A program made the translations under genes and the position numbers. Under the pieces are notes generated by a model, which was not told the origin of the DNA, searched no databases, and saw nothing but the letters and a program-made list of their open reading frames with translations. A stretch of DNA of 64,000 nt. Origin: Jejubacter calystegiae (GTDB lineage: Bacteria > Pseudomonadota > Gammaproteobacteria > Enterobacterales > Enterobacteriaceae). Location: positions 992,001 through 1,056,000 of the forward strand of contig NZ_CP040428.1 of assembly GCF_005671395.1 (NCBI RefSeq), read 5' to 3'. Positions 38,633 through 47,717 of the stretch are shown here, in pieces (the stretch's first letter is position 1; every line of letters starts with the position of its first letter).

Positions 38633-39940
38633 TTACTTACTCACTTTCTTAAACGTTAGCGGCAGGGATTGCTCCTGATCGTTATAGCGCGCCTCGCAGC
38701 GAGCCGCGCCGGTCTCCCCCTGGCGGCAGGCGATCTCCGGCATCGGATAGCGCGAGCCATCGCTACAGCGCGCCCGGGCGCGACTTTTCACCATCAGGGT
38801 GCCGGAAGGCATCAGTCCGGAATAAATATCCGTCTTACAGCTGAGCTTACCGTCGAGCGCCAGAGTCGCACTCCCTTCGTTATCTTTGATTTGCAGCGTG
38901 ATGGCGTGCAGCACCGGCAGTTTATCCAGTCGGACAACCGGCCCACGGTTCTCGCCGCTGATTCGCCAGCGGCCATTCAGAAAGCGGGTAGAGCCCGCCT
39001 TGACCGCATCGACGGGCATCACCAGCGCGCCCGGTGTTAGCGGCGGAGGCGGAGGCGGTGGCGCTTCCAGTACCGTGGCGAGCTGAAGCGGCAGCGTTGA
39101 CGGAGCTGGCGGCTCAGGCGCCTTAACCGGCTCAGGCTCCGCTTCTTCGCTTATCTGCGGTACCGCCGTCTCCGCTTCCGGTGTGCCGGACAGCGTGAAC
39201 CAGGCCGCCGCAGAAGCGATACACAGCATCAGCACCATGCCGCCTACCAGCGGTAAACTGCGCGAGCGCTTCTTCGGCGCAGGGATTTCCACCTCTTCCG
39301 GCTCGACAGGCACGGCAGAGGTGGTTTCATAAAGGCGGGTACCCAGCGCGGCCTGGGTGTTAACCGCCTCAGGCTCCGGTACGGGCGGAGTGGAATCTGC
39401 CGCGGCGACAGGTTCAGGTTCGGGCACCGGTTCCGGTTCGGGAAGCGGCTCCGGCGCCACGACGCTGCGCAGTACGATCAGGGCATCCTCCGGTACCTTC
39501 TGATGATGCGCAATAAAGCCCCAGAAGGTAATTACCGGACGATCGTCCACCAGAAAGACGTGATTGGCGCCGGGAAACATAAAGGCGCGCGCCAGCAGCA
39601 GACCAAAACGGCGCATCGACGGTCTGGAAGCCCGCTGGCTGCGTTCACTTAATGTCGTGACCTCCTCCAGGCAGCGCTCCAGCTGTTTGAGCGCCTTACG
39701 GCGTGTTTCGCCGTCAGCGCCAATCCAGGAAACCACCCGCTTTCCGGCAGGGGCATACCAGTCTACGCGCTGACCTGCGTCATCGACCTGAGGAATCGCC
39801 AGAATACTGGCCGCCTGTTCCAGCCCGCGTAATCGCAGCGCCTCGCGGATCTGCACCGCAGACTCAAACACCGCCTGCCCGTTATTGCCTACGGCCTGAA
39901 AGTCATTCAGGGAACCGCTGCGAAGTAAGACGTGAGCCAC
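38633..39940 (-). CDS. srfA: SrfA-family putative virulence factor, membrane-anchored
   Basis: A 435-residue protein matching SrfA. Residues 1-165 form a soluble domain. A Pro/Glu/Val-rich linker (repeated PEPEPVPEPEP) follows. One membrane helix (LPLVGGMVLMLCIASAAAWF) lies near residue 230. After a second Pro-rich stretch (PPPPPP) comes a C-terminal domain with paired cysteines that is probably periplasmic. It is the first gene of srfABC. No sigma-28 box was recognised in its 445-base upstream region. Confidence 0.85.
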   Translation of the reverse strand: MAHVLLRSGSLNDFQAVGNNGQAVFESAVQIREALRLRGLEQAASILAIPQVDDAGQRVDWYAPAGKRVVSWIGADGETRRKALKQLERCLEEVTTLSERSQRASRPSMRRFGLLLARAFMFPGANHVFLVDDRPVITFWGFIAHHQKVPEDALIVLRSVVAPEPLPEPEPVPEPEPVAAADSTPPVPEPEAVNTQAALGTRLYETTSAVPVEPEEVEIPAPKKRSRSLPLVGGMVLMLCIASAAAWFTLSGTPEAETAVPQISEEAEPEPVKAPEPPAPSTLPLQLATVLEAPPPPPPPLTPGALVMPVDAVKAGSTRFLNGRWRISGENRGPVVRLDKLPVLHAITLQIKDNEGSATLALDGKLSCKTDIYSGLMPSGTLMVKSRARARCSDGSRYPMPEIACRQGETGAARCEARYNDQEQSLPLTFKKVSK

Positions 39941-40385
39941 GTTAACACGCTCCTGAGAGCCCGGGGGCTCCCGGCACCAGGTAGGTCACAGGACATCTCG
40001 TATTCATAGGCAGGTCGCTTTCACTCAGGAAGTGGGATCAGGGAATTACGGCCTATTCTATGGGATGCCAGCGCAGATCTTTTGCGCTAAAAACGGCCGT
40101 TTTTGCTGCTTAATTTGTTTTGACTTCCGCTTTATTTTATGAATGTACCTGCCACTGGCCTGTTTTACCGCTCCCCCTGATAAACAGCTTCAGAAAATAA
40201 CAATAATGCCACCTACCGCGAACATTTAATCCACATTTAAAAGAATTATCCTGGCTATCACGCTGGCATCATAGCAGTCCATTGACGAAAGTCAGATTAA
40301 TAATTTCATTTAACCACCATTTAATTTCTCATCCGTATATATCTATTGACATACGTCCTTCCCAGCCAGAGAAACGCATTCCGCC
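39941..40385. other. intergenic region between srfA and the CSS-EAL operon
   Basis: 445 bases, GC-rich near srfA and AT-rich from about 40100. It separates the divergent srfABC and EAL operons and must hold both promoters. TTGACA at 40346 is a good -35 hexamer, but no matching -10 was found at 17 bases. No open frame, repeat or sigma-28 box was recognised. Confidence 0.5.
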
Positions 40386-40655
40386 ATGATTCAAAATGAC
40401 CATGAAAAATATAGCGCAGAGCAAAATCTCAAATACATTTTTATTATATTATTCTTTAACATCATTGCATTCTCTCGCTATATCATGCTTGACATATTTA
40501 ACAAACGCACCACTATATACGATCGCGCCAGCGATAAGGTTTATAACCTTTCCGGGGTGAACGTCCAGCAGCTGCTTAAAGCGCCGGGAAATACTCTGCT
40601 ACAAATGGCCCAGAGACTCTTCGTTATAAGACCAGGCAGGGCGGCAAGAGAATGA
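40386..40655 (+). CDS. small membrane protein coupled to the EAL gene
   Basis: An 89-residue protein not recognised. Residues about 16-36 (YIFIILFFNIIAFSRYIMLDI) form one hydrophobic helix, followed by a basic cytoplasmic-looking tail. Its stop overlaps the start of the downstream phosphodiesterase (ATGA at 40652-40655), which strongly suggests it is real and translated. The ribosome site is weak. By position it may be a partner or regulator of the membrane phosphodiesterase. Confidence 0.65.
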   Translation: MIQNDHEKYSAEQNLKYIFIILFFNIIAFSRYIMLDIFNKRTTIYDRASDKVYNLSGVNVQQLLKAPGNTLLQMAQRLFVIRPGRAARE

Positions 40656-42184
40656 AAAATAAAAAAATACCCGTCAGAAATATGCTACTGGCTATCAGCA
40701 CCGCGCTGGCTATCTGGCTGGTCGGGGCGCTACTGATCCACCAGCAGACCCTCAGCACTTACCAGGCCGAGGATGAAATTAGCATGGCCAACGCCATCAG
40801 CCGCATCGATATGATTTTTGAGACGGTCAACCAGTCGCTGGGTAAGGCGTCCGACCTTTACAGCGACCGCTGCCCCGAAATGGCCCATTCGCTGCGCCAG
40901 TTAACCGCGCTTTCCCCTTACTCACGCTCCTTTAGCATGGCGAAACAGGGCACCATTTATTGTTCATCACTGTCGGGAGAGGTCGCCATTCCGGTTAGCG
41001 ATTACTTTAAAAACGACAGGAAACTCTCTTTCAGCTATGGTCCTGTTCCTGCCCAAAAAACCCAGGTCATTAACCTGAAGCGCCAGTTTCAGAACGTCGA
41101 GATCATCGCCAGTATTCCCGGTTTCTATTTCTATAATGACCTGACCGGGCAGAACGACAAAGAGCAGCACTATCTGAGCATTGACGGCCACTATCTGGAC
41201 AGATCAGGGCAACTGCATACGGCACCGCTGGCGCGGAGCAATACGCGCACACGGGTTCAGGCATCGACAAACTATGACTACAGCCTTGTGTACGTGCTGC
41301 CGGACAGCTACACCTGGCGACAGTACTATCAGGCCTCTGCCGTACTGTTTTTCGTTTTTCTGGCCATTGGTCCGCTGGCGGGCGTGTGGGTCTACAGCAC
41401 GTTAATCAAGCCGAAATCCCTGCGTAAAAAGCTGGAGGTCGCTATCGATCGGGGTGAAATACAGCCGTGGTTTCAGCCCCAGGTCGATACCCTGACCGGC
41501 GAACTGACTGGCTGTGAGGTGCTGGCACGCTGGATCTCTACCAGCGATGGCATTATCCCGCCCAACCAGTTTATTCCCCTGGCCGAAGAGTCCAGGCTGA
41601 TCATCCCGATGACCCGGGACCTCATGCGCCAGGTCAGAAGCTGGCTGCTGACGGAAAAACGCCATATTACGCCGGGCTTCCACGTCAGCATTAACTTCAG
41701 TTCACACCATATTCTGTCCGGTCAGATAATCAAAGACTGCCGCCACTTTCTGAACGGCCTCCCGGACGGGCTGATCCACCTGGTGGTCGAAATTACCGAA
41801 AGCGAAATCCTTAACGATAACCGGCAGATCAACGATGTTCTCACCCAGTTACACCAGCTTGGCGTGATTATCGCTATCGATGATTTTGGTACCGGGTATT
41901 CCAACCTCAGTTACCTACAGGACTACCCGCTGGATATTCTGAAGGTGGACCGCAAGTTTATTACCCATCTTGAACCCGAAGTCGCCCATCGCCATCTGAT
42001 TGCCGGTATCATCGATATTTCAAAAAAGCTGGATCTGAGTACCGTGGTGGAAGGCGTGGAAACCGAAAAGCACGTAGAGAGCCTGAAACAGTTGGGAGCT
42101 ACCTGGCTTCAGGGCTTCTATTACGGAAAACCGGTCCCGGCCAGCGAATTTTCCCGGATCTGGCTCAAAAAAACGGGCGCCTGA
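40652..42184 (+). CDS. CSS-motif EAL-domain cyclic-di-GMP phosphodiesterase
   Basis: A 510-residue inner-membrane enzyme expected to hydrolyse c-di-GMP. TM1 is at about residues 11-30. The periplasmic CSS domain has cysteines in SDRCPEM and TIYCSSL, the redox-sensitive pair of PdeB/PdeC-type proteins. TM2 is at about 228-250. The EAL domain is complete: CEVLARW (EVL in place of EAL), INFSS, VEITESE, DDFGTGYSNLSYLQ, LKVDRKF, VVEGVE and LQGFYYGKP. All metal and catalytic residues are kept, so it is likely active. Location among flagellar genes suggests it favours motility by lowering c-di-GMP. Confidence 0.92.
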   Translation: MKNKKIPVRNMLLAISTALAIWLVGALLIHQQTLSTYQAEDEISMANAISRIDMIFETVNQSLGKASDLYSDRCPEMAHSLRQLTALSPYSRSFSMAKQGTIYCSSLSGEVAIPVSDYFKNDRKLSFSYGPVPAQKTQVINLKRQFQNVEIIASIPGFYFYNDLTGQNDKEQHYLSIDGHYLDRSGQLHTAPLARSNTRTRVQASTNYDYSLVYVLPDSYTWRQYYQASAVLFFVFLAIGPLAGVWVYSTLIKPKSLRKKLEVAIDRGEIQPWFQPQVDTLTGELTGCEVLARWISTSDGIIPPNQFIPLAEESRLIIPMTRDLMRQVRSWLLTEKRHITPGFHVSINFSSHHILSGQIIKDCRHFLNGLPDGLIHLVVEITESEILNDNRQINDVLTQLHQLGVIIAIDDFGTGYSNLSYLQDYPLDILKVDRKFITHLEPEVAHRHLIAGIIDISKKLDLSTVVEGVETEKHVESLKQLGATWLQGFYYGKPVPASEFSRIWLKKTGA

Positions 42185-42407
42185 CCACGCTCCGCCGTGA
42201 TACAGATTTCAGCTATCTGGATAACCCGAAAAAGCTGAACGAACAGTCATCATCCGTGGCGCCCGTTTCCCCTACAGGCGTTGCTTCCCTTCCCCTCATA
42301 ATCCCGGGCAGAAAAGGCTCGCCCCTTCCGTTTACCATCTATTTTTTCAAATAAAAACAAACAATTAATATATGATGCACTTTTACAAAAGAAATCCACA
42401 TTTTTGG

Positions 42408-42434
42408 AAAAGTTCTCATCTCGCTGACCGATAA
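42408..42434 (+). promoter_or_regulatory. sigma-28 promoter of the second chemoreceptor gene
   Basis: AAAAGTTC (42408-42415), 11 bases, then ACCGATAA (42427-42434). It matches TAAAGTTT-N11-GCCGATAA at 13 of 16 positions and lies 46 bases before the start codon. Confidence 0.88.
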
Positions 42435-42480
42435 CTACTCCGTGCATTTGTTACCCACCGGCCCGAAGGTAGAGAGCTTT

Positions 42481-44271
42481 ATGTTAAAAACAATACGAGC
42501 CCGCATCACTGCTGCGGGCATCGCTATCGTCGTCAGTGTTCTGATGTTGAACACTTTCCTTAACTACAGCGTTGCTCACAGAAACAACGATCAACTCATC
42601 AACGCCAGCCTGTCGTCCATCAGCAGTAGTCATGCTACGGCGCTGGCCGACTGGATAATGATCAAGAAGCGCAATATTGAGTCATTAACCGATGAAGCGC
42701 TGATGGAAAATCCACGGCCTTACTTCCGTTCGATCATCGACGCTTCCGGTTTCACCAATATTTATGTGAGCTTTACCAATAAAACCACGCAGTTCGAAGG
42801 TATTACCGATGTGCCGCTGGATTATGATGCCACTTCCCGCCCCTGGTTTACCCAGGCCGTTAATGCGGGCCATACCATCGTGACCGAGCCCTATATGGAT
42901 GATGCCAGCGGTATCCTGGTAGTGACCGTCGCGACGCCGATTACCAAAGAGGGCGTGCTATTGGGTGTGGTCGCAGGCGATATGGCGATGGACACGGTGA
43001 TTAACAACGTGCTCAGCATCCATCCGGCGGAAAAGAGCTTTGGCATGCTGATTAACCGCAGCGGCACCATTATCGCCAACGCCGATCCCAGTCTGACGCT
43101 CAAGCCCATTACCGAGCTGTCGCCCAATTTCGACATGACCAAATTGTTGATGACCACAACGCGTAAAGAGGTGGAAATCGATAACGAAATGACGCTGGTT
43201 CGGGCTAAAGAGGTTGCAGGGACCGACTGGCTGGTCATGGTCGTGCTCAATAAAGCGGTAATGAACGAAGGCAGCGCCTGGATGTTAACGCTGTCGCTGA
43301 TATCGCTGGTGGTACTGGCAGCGGGCGCTGCACTGATTATCAGCCTGATTATGGCCAAAGTGCTTAAACGTCTGGCGCTGGTGCGCGACTCTATGCTGGC
43401 CATCAGCAGCGGCGATGCCGATCTGACCCAGCGTCTGCCGGATCAGGGGGGCGACGAGGTGTCGCAAATCGCCAGCGCCTTTAACCAGTTTGTCGGTAAT
43501 CTGGGCGGAATCATGAGCCAGATCCGCGACACCAGCCATTCGGTACACACCGCGTCGGATGAGATAGCTGCTGGCAACCGCGAACTCTCCGGCCGTACCG
43601 AATCCGCCGCGGCCAGCCTGCAACAGACCGCTTCGTCGCTGGAACAGATTACGGCAACCGTCGCCCAGTCGGCAGACTCCGCGCGTCAGGCGGGAAGCAT
43701 TACCGAATCCGCCACCAGTGCCGCCCAGCATGGCGGCGAGGTGGTTAATACTGTGCTCAGCACCATGGGCGATATTGAAAACGCCTCCGACAAAATTCGC
43801 GACATTATTAGCGTTATCGACGGCATTGCCTTCCAGACCAATATCCTGGCGCTCAATGCCGCGGTAGAAGCGGCGCGGGCCGGAGAACAGGGTCGGGGCT
43901 TCTCGGTGGTCGCCAGCGAAGTCCGCAGCCTGGCGCAGCGCTGCTCCCATGCCGCCAGGGAAATTAAAGATCTGATCGAAGCCACGGTTGAAAGCGTCAT
44001 GTCTGGCGCCTGCCAGGTGCGGGAGGCTAATGATGCGATGGACAACATCATCATCAACGTTGAGAACGTCACGCAGATCATGAAGGAGATTCAGGACGCC
44101 ACTGCCGTGCAGATGGTGGGAATTAACGAAATCAATCAGGCGGTGCATCAGCTCGACGGCATCGTTCAACAGAATGCCGCCATGGTGGAAGAATCCACTA
44201 CGGCCGCCGCAGCGCTCCAGGATCAGGCCGCCAGCATGACCCGCGTCATTGGCCGGTTTCGGATCGAATAA
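42481..44271 (+). CDS. methyl-accepting chemotaxis protein with Cache-type sensor
   Basis: A 596-residue chemoreceptor. TM1 is at about residues 8-30. A periplasmic double-Cache-like domain (residues 35-275) contains DATSRPWFTQAVNAG and VTEPYMDDASGILVVTVATPI. TM2 is at about 280-300, then HAMP and the signalling domain with tip [32 protein letters not shown]. No C-terminal CheR-tethering pentapeptide is present (ends RFRIE). Cache receptors often sense amino or organic acids; the ligand here is unknown. The ATG at 42481 is preferred, since the sigma-28 promoter lies just upstream. Confidence 0.94.
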   Translation: MLKTIRARITAAGIAIVVSVLMLNTFLNYSVAHRNNDQLINASLSSISSSHATALADWIMIKKRNIESLTDEALMENPRPYFRSIIDASGFTNIYVSFTNKTTQFEGITDVPLDYDATSRPWFTQAVNAGHTIVTEPYMDDASGILVVTVATPITKEGVLLGVVAGDMAMDTVINNVLSIHPAEKSFGMLINRSGTIIANADPSLTLKPITELSPNFDMTKLLMTTTRKEVEIDNEMTLVRAKEVAGTDWLVMVVLNKAVMNEGSAWMLTLSLISLVVLAAGAALIISLIMAKVLKRLALVRDSMLAISSGDADLTQRLPDQGGDEVSQIASAFNQFVGNLGGIMSQIRDTSHSVHTASDEIAAGNRELSGRTESAAASLQQTASSLEQITATVAQSADSARQAGSITESATSAAQHGGEVVNTVLSTMGDIENASDKIRDIISVIDGIAFQTNILALNAAVEAARAGEQGRGFSVVASEVRSLAQRCSHAAREIKDLIEATVESVMSGACQVREANDAMDNIIINVENVTQIMKEIQDATAVQMVGINEINQAVHQLDGIVQQNAAMVEESTTAAAALQDQAASMTRVIGRFRIE

Positions 44272-44317
44272 TTAACAATAACAGAGAGATAGCTCTCACC
44301 TTTTTTTCTGTCGCTTT

Positions 44318-44343
44318 CCGCCAGCTTCGCTGGCGGCTTTTTT
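44318..44343 (+). terminator. intrinsic terminator of the second chemoreceptor gene
   Basis: CCGCCAGC-TTC-GCTGGCGG forms an 8-bp stem followed by CTTTTTT, 46 bases after the stop. Confidence 0.95.
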
Positions 44344-44359
44344 CTGGTCATACCGCAAT

Positions 44360-44386
44360 TAAAGAATTTTCACAATTAACCGATAG
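44360..44386 (+). promoter_or_regulatory. sigma-28 promoter of the cheR operon
   Basis: TAAAGAAT (44360-44367), 11 bases, then ACCGATAG (44379-44386). The spacing is exact for FliA promoters. It places cheR-cheB-cheY-cheZ under class 3 control here. Confidence 0.85.
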
Positions 44387-44472
44387 CACTACATAAGACT
44401 CCCCACTCCACTGATCTGAAGGGAATCAATCAGACATGTAGTGAGCAACGATTAAAGGGACTAAAGACCGTC

Positions 44473-45357
44473 ATGCAACGAGAAGTAGACATACATAATC
44501 CAGCTACCGGCTCACAGCTCTGTGACAACATCAATAAGTTTATGGTCCGTGTGCCACTGACGGAACCGGAATTTAAAAAGCTCAGCCAGCTGATTTATCA
44601 ACGTGCCGGTATCGTTCTGGCTGATAACAAGCGGGATATGGTTTACAACCGACTGTCCCGCCGTCTGCGGGCGCTAAATCTGGACAATTTTTCACAGTAT
44701 ATTGGCCTGCTGGAAAGCCATACGCTACACGCAGAGTGGCAACCCTTTATCAACGCGCTTACCACCAATCTGACCGCGTTTTACCGCGAATCGTATCACT
44801 TCCCTATTCTGGCCGAACACGCCCGTTCGCGCCCGGGCGGCTACAGCGTCTGGAGTACTGCGGCCTCTACCGGTGAGGAGCCCTGCTCCATCGCCATTAC
44901 GCTGGATGAGACCCTGGGGCGCAGTACCGGCACCCGAATCTGGGCAACGGATATCGACACCGAGGTTCTGGACACCGCCACCCGCGGTATCTATCGCGAA
45001 CTGGACATCGCCAAGCTGACGGAAGCGCAGAAAAAACGCTACTTCCTGCGCGGTACCGGCAGCCAGGAAGGCAAGGTGCGGGTGCGCCCCGAACTGCTCT
45101 CAGGCATCCAGTATCAGCCGCTGAATTTGTTGGATAACGACTGGGCCGTTCCCGGCCCTTTCGATGCCATCTTCTGTCGTAACGTAATGATTTATTTTGA
45201 TAAGGATACGCAACGGAAAATTCTGCGCCGATTCGCTGGCATGCTGAAAGAAGGTGGAATTCTGTTTGCCGGACATTCCGAACACGTCAGCCAGCTTAGT
45301 GATGATTTCTATCTGAAGGGGCTGTCCGTCTATGGACTGACTAAGGATAAGCGATGA
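44473..45357 (+). CDS. cheR: chemotaxis protein methyltransferase
   Basis: Methylates chemoreceptor glutamates with S-adenosylmethionine, giving sensory adaptation. It has 294 residues. The SAM-binding motif is [16 protein letters not shown] near residue 137. [18 protein letters not shown] and [13 protein letters not shown] mark the C-terminal half. The N-terminal helical domain ([24 protein letters not shown]) recognises receptor sites. It overlaps cheB by 4 bases (ATGA). The start at 44473 gives about 8 more residues than E. coli. Confidence 0.95.
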   Translation: MQREVDIHNPATGSQLCDNINKFMVRVPLTEPEFKKLSQLIYQRAGIVLADNKRDMVYNRLSRRLRALNLDNFSQYIGLLESHTLHAEWQPFINALTTNLTAFYRESYHFPILAEHARSRPGGYSVWSTAASTGEEPCSIAITLDETLGRSTGTRIWATDIDTEVLDTATRGIYRELDIAKLTEAQKKRYFLRGTGSQEGKVRVRPELLSGIQYQPLNLLDNDWAVPGPFDAIFCRNVMIYFDKDTQRKILRRFAGMLKEGGILFAGHSEHVSQLSDDFYLKGLSVYGLTKDKR

Positions 45358-46400
45358 AAAAGATACAGGTACTGTGCGTTGATGACTCGGCATTAATTCG
45401 TCAGTTAATGACCGAGATCGTTAACAGCCATTCGGATATGGAAATGGTGGCGACGGCACCGGATCCGCTTATCGCCCGTGATTTAATTAAGCGCCATAAC
45501 CCGGACGTGCTGACGCTCGATGTGGAGATGCCGCGCATGGATGGCCTCGATTTCCTGGAGCGCCTGATGCGGCTGCGCCCGATGCCGGTCCTTATGGTTT
45601 CTTCGCTGACCAGCAGGGGGTCGGAAATCACCCTGAACGCGCTGGAACTGGGGGCCGTGGATTTCGTGACCAAGCCGCAGATCGGCCTGCGAGAAGGGAT
45701 GATGCACTATAGCGACGCCATCGCCGATAAGATCCGAGCCGCCTCGCGGGCGCAGATCGCACGCCATACACCCGCGGCGCCCCCCAGGCGCCTGGTTTCT
45801 CCTCCCATGGTGGGCAGTGAAAAAATTATCGCTATCGGCGCCTCCACTGGCGGTACCGAAGCCATTCGTCAAACCCTGGTGCCGCTGCCCCCCACCTGCC
45901 CGGGACTGCTGATTACCCAACATATGCCGCCAGGCTTTACCCGCTCCTTTGCCGATCGCCTGAACAAACTGTGCCAGATCTCGGTAAAAGAAGCCGAAGA
46001 CGGCGAGCGTGTTATGCCAGGCCATGCCTATATCGCCCCTGGCGATAATCATATGGAGCTGGTGCGCAGCGGGGCGAACTACCACATCAAGCTGCATGAC
46101 GCACCGCCAGTGAATCGCCACCGCCCGTCGGTAGACGTGCTGTTCCATTCGGTGGCGCGCACCGCAGGCAAGAACGCCGTGGGCGTTATTCTGACCGGTA
46201 TGGGCAACGACGGCGCCGCCGGACTGCTGGCCATGCGTAATGCAGGGGCCTGGACTCTGGCACAGAGTGAAAAAAGCTGTGTGGTTTTCGGCATGCCCCG
46301 TGAGGCCATCGCCGCAGGCGCCGCCTGCGAGGTTGTCTGTCTGGAACATGTCAGCCAGAAAATGCTTAACGCCGTCGTGGGCCAGGCCCAACGCATCTGA
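45354..46400 (+). CDS. cheB: chemotaxis protein-glutamate methylesterase/deamidase
   Basis: Removes methyl groups from receptors when phosphorylated by CheA. It has 348 residues. The receiver domain has its phospho-accepting Asp in [12 protein letters not shown] and Asp pair in CVDDS. The esterase domain has the catalytic Ser in [11 protein letters not shown], His in [10 protein letters not shown], and Asp in [12 protein letters not shown]. It is translationally coupled to cheR. cheA is not in the window. Confidence 0.97.
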   Translation: MKKIQVLCVDDSALIRQLMTEIVNSHSDMEMVATAPDPLIARDLIKRHNPDVLTLDVEMPRMDGLDFLERLMRLRPMPVLMVSSLTSRGSEITLNALELGAVDFVTKPQIGLREGMMHYSDAIADKIRAASRAQIARHTPAAPPRRLVSPPMVGSEKIIAIGASTGGTEAIRQTLVPLPPTCPGLLITQHMPPGFTRSFADRLNKLCQISVKEAEDGERVMPGHAYIAPGDNHMELVRSGANYHIKLHDAPPVNRHRPSVDVLFHSVARTAGKNAVGVILTGMGNDGAAGLLAMRNAGAWTLAQSEKSCVVFGMPREAIAAGAACEVVCLEHVSQKMLNAVVGQAQRI

Positions 46401-46470
46401 TTAACCACGTTCCGGCCGCGCCGGAGATATTGAGACGTTTATTTAATTTTTTACAGAGGTAATGAAAAAC

Positions 46471-46860
46471 ATGGCCGATAAAAACATGCGCTTCCTGGTT
46501 GTTGACGACTTTTCCACCATGCGCCGCATTGTCCGCAACCTGCTTAAGGATCTGGGCTTTCATAACGTGGAAGAAGCCGAAGACGGTCAGGACGCATTGA
46601 ACAAACTGCGTGAATCCAAATTTGATTTCGTCGTCAGCGACTGGAATATGCCGAACATGGATGGCCTGCAATTACTGTCTGAAATTCGTAAGGATCCGGC
46701 GTTGGGTCAGACGCCGGTACTGATGGTGACAGCGGAAGCGAAGAAAGAGAACATCATCGCCGCAGCCCAGGCTGGCGCCAGCGGTTACGTGGTGAAACCC
46801 TTTACTGCCGCGACGCTGGAAGAAAAGCTGGGCAAAATCTTTGAAAAACTCGGGTGGTAA
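46471..46860 (+). CDS. cheY: chemotaxis response regulator CheY
   Basis: Phosphorylated by CheA and then binds FliM to switch motor rotation. It has 129 residues, the E. coli length. The acid pocket VVDDFS (Asp12/13), phospho-acceptor Asp57 in [10 protein letters not shown], Thr87 in MVTAEAKKE, and Lys109 in YVVKPFT are all present. ATG at 46471 (MADKNMRF) is chosen over ATG at 46462, which is too close to the AGAGG ribosome site. Confidence 0.97.
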   Translation: MADKNMRFLVVDDFSTMRRIVRNLLKDLGFHNVEEAEDGQDALNKLRESKFDFVVSDWNMPNMDGLQLLSEIRKDPALGQTPVLMVTAEAKKENIIAAAQAGASGYVVKPFTAATLEEKLGKIFEKLGW

Positions 46861-46865
46861 CGGTG

Positions 46866-47507
46866 ATGGATACAATGACTACAGCCCAGGCGGCAGGTAA
46901 CGTTAACGACATTATTTCGCGCATCGGTAATATGACCCGCCTGCTGCGCGACAGCCTGAAAGACCTGGGACTGGATCAGACCATTATCCAGGCAGCCGAA
47001 GCCATCCCTGATGCCCGGGAGCGCCTGAGCTACGTGGTGAGCAAGACCTCTCAGGCGGCAGATACTGTACTAAACTGCGTGGACGAAGCGCGTCCTTTGC
47101 AGGACCGTTTGCACAGCGGTGCGGGTGAGCTCTCTCTGCGCTGGGATGCCTGGTTTGAGGATCCGATTGAGCTGTCCGATGCCCGTGAGCTGGTACGCGA
47201 CACCCGCAGCTTTTTGAAAGAGACGCCAGCGCTGGTCGATAAAACCAATGCGCATCTGATGGATATTATGATGGCGCAGGATTTCCAGGATCTGACGGGT
47301 CAGGTCATCAAACGCATGATGGACATGATCCAGGAGATCGAAAAAGAACTGATCCAGGTTCTGCTGGAAAACATCCCGGAATCGGCACGCACGGAGCAGC
47401 CTAAAAATAGTGGACTGATCAACGGACCGCAGATAGACAGCTCACGCAATGGCGTAGTGGCAAGCCAGGATCAGGTGGATGACTTACTGGATAGCCTTGG
47501 TTTTTAA
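46866..47507 (+). CDS. cheZ: CheY-P phosphatase CheZ
   Basis: Speeds dephosphorylation of CheY-P to end the tumble signal. It has 213 residues. The long helical hairpin carries [19 protein letters not shown] with the active glutamine. The C-terminal CheY-binding helix [14 protein letters not shown] is intact after a flexible linker. ATG 46866 is used; GTG codons just upstream are alternatives. It lies 5 bases after cheY. Confidence 0.95.
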   Translation: MDTMTTAQAAGNVNDIISRIGNMTRLLRDSLKDLGLDQTIIQAAEAIPDARERLSYVVSKTSQAADTVLNCVDEARPLQDRLHSGAGELSLRWDAWFEDPIELSDARELVRDTRSFLKETPALVDKTNAHLMDIMMAQDFQDLTGQVIKRMMDMIQEIEKELIQVLLENIPESARTEQPKNSGLINGPQIDSSRNGVVASQDQVDDLLDSLGF

Positions 47508-47525
47508 GCAACAATACCTCTCTTT

Positions 47526-47569
47526 ATGCGCCAGCCGCCTGTTTTTATCTGCGGATCGGGCTGGCGCAT
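47526..47569 (+). terminator. long inverted repeat between cheZ and flhB
   Basis: ATGCGCCAGCC and GGCTGGCGCAT form a perfect 11-bp stem with a 22-base loop, 18 bases past cheZ. No T run follows, so it may be a weak terminator or mRNA end signal separating che from flhBAE. Confidence 0.6.
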
Positions 47570-47717
47570 CCCTTCATCGCTTTTTCGTGGGTCAATAGAC
47601 GCTATCAGCGAAAAAGCGCCTAAAAGGCATCTCTTTTCCCCGCATGATTCTGGCCAAAATTTGGCATCCTATACAGCCTGAAACCCTCTAAATACAGAGC
47701 ACAAACGACGGGCTACC

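Noticed and set aside
42171-42268. 11-bp inverted repeat AAACGGGCGCC / GGCGCCCGTTT around the end of the CSS-EAL gene
   Set aside because: The loop is 76 bases and the left arm lies mostly in coding sequence; it may help termination but is too weak to call.
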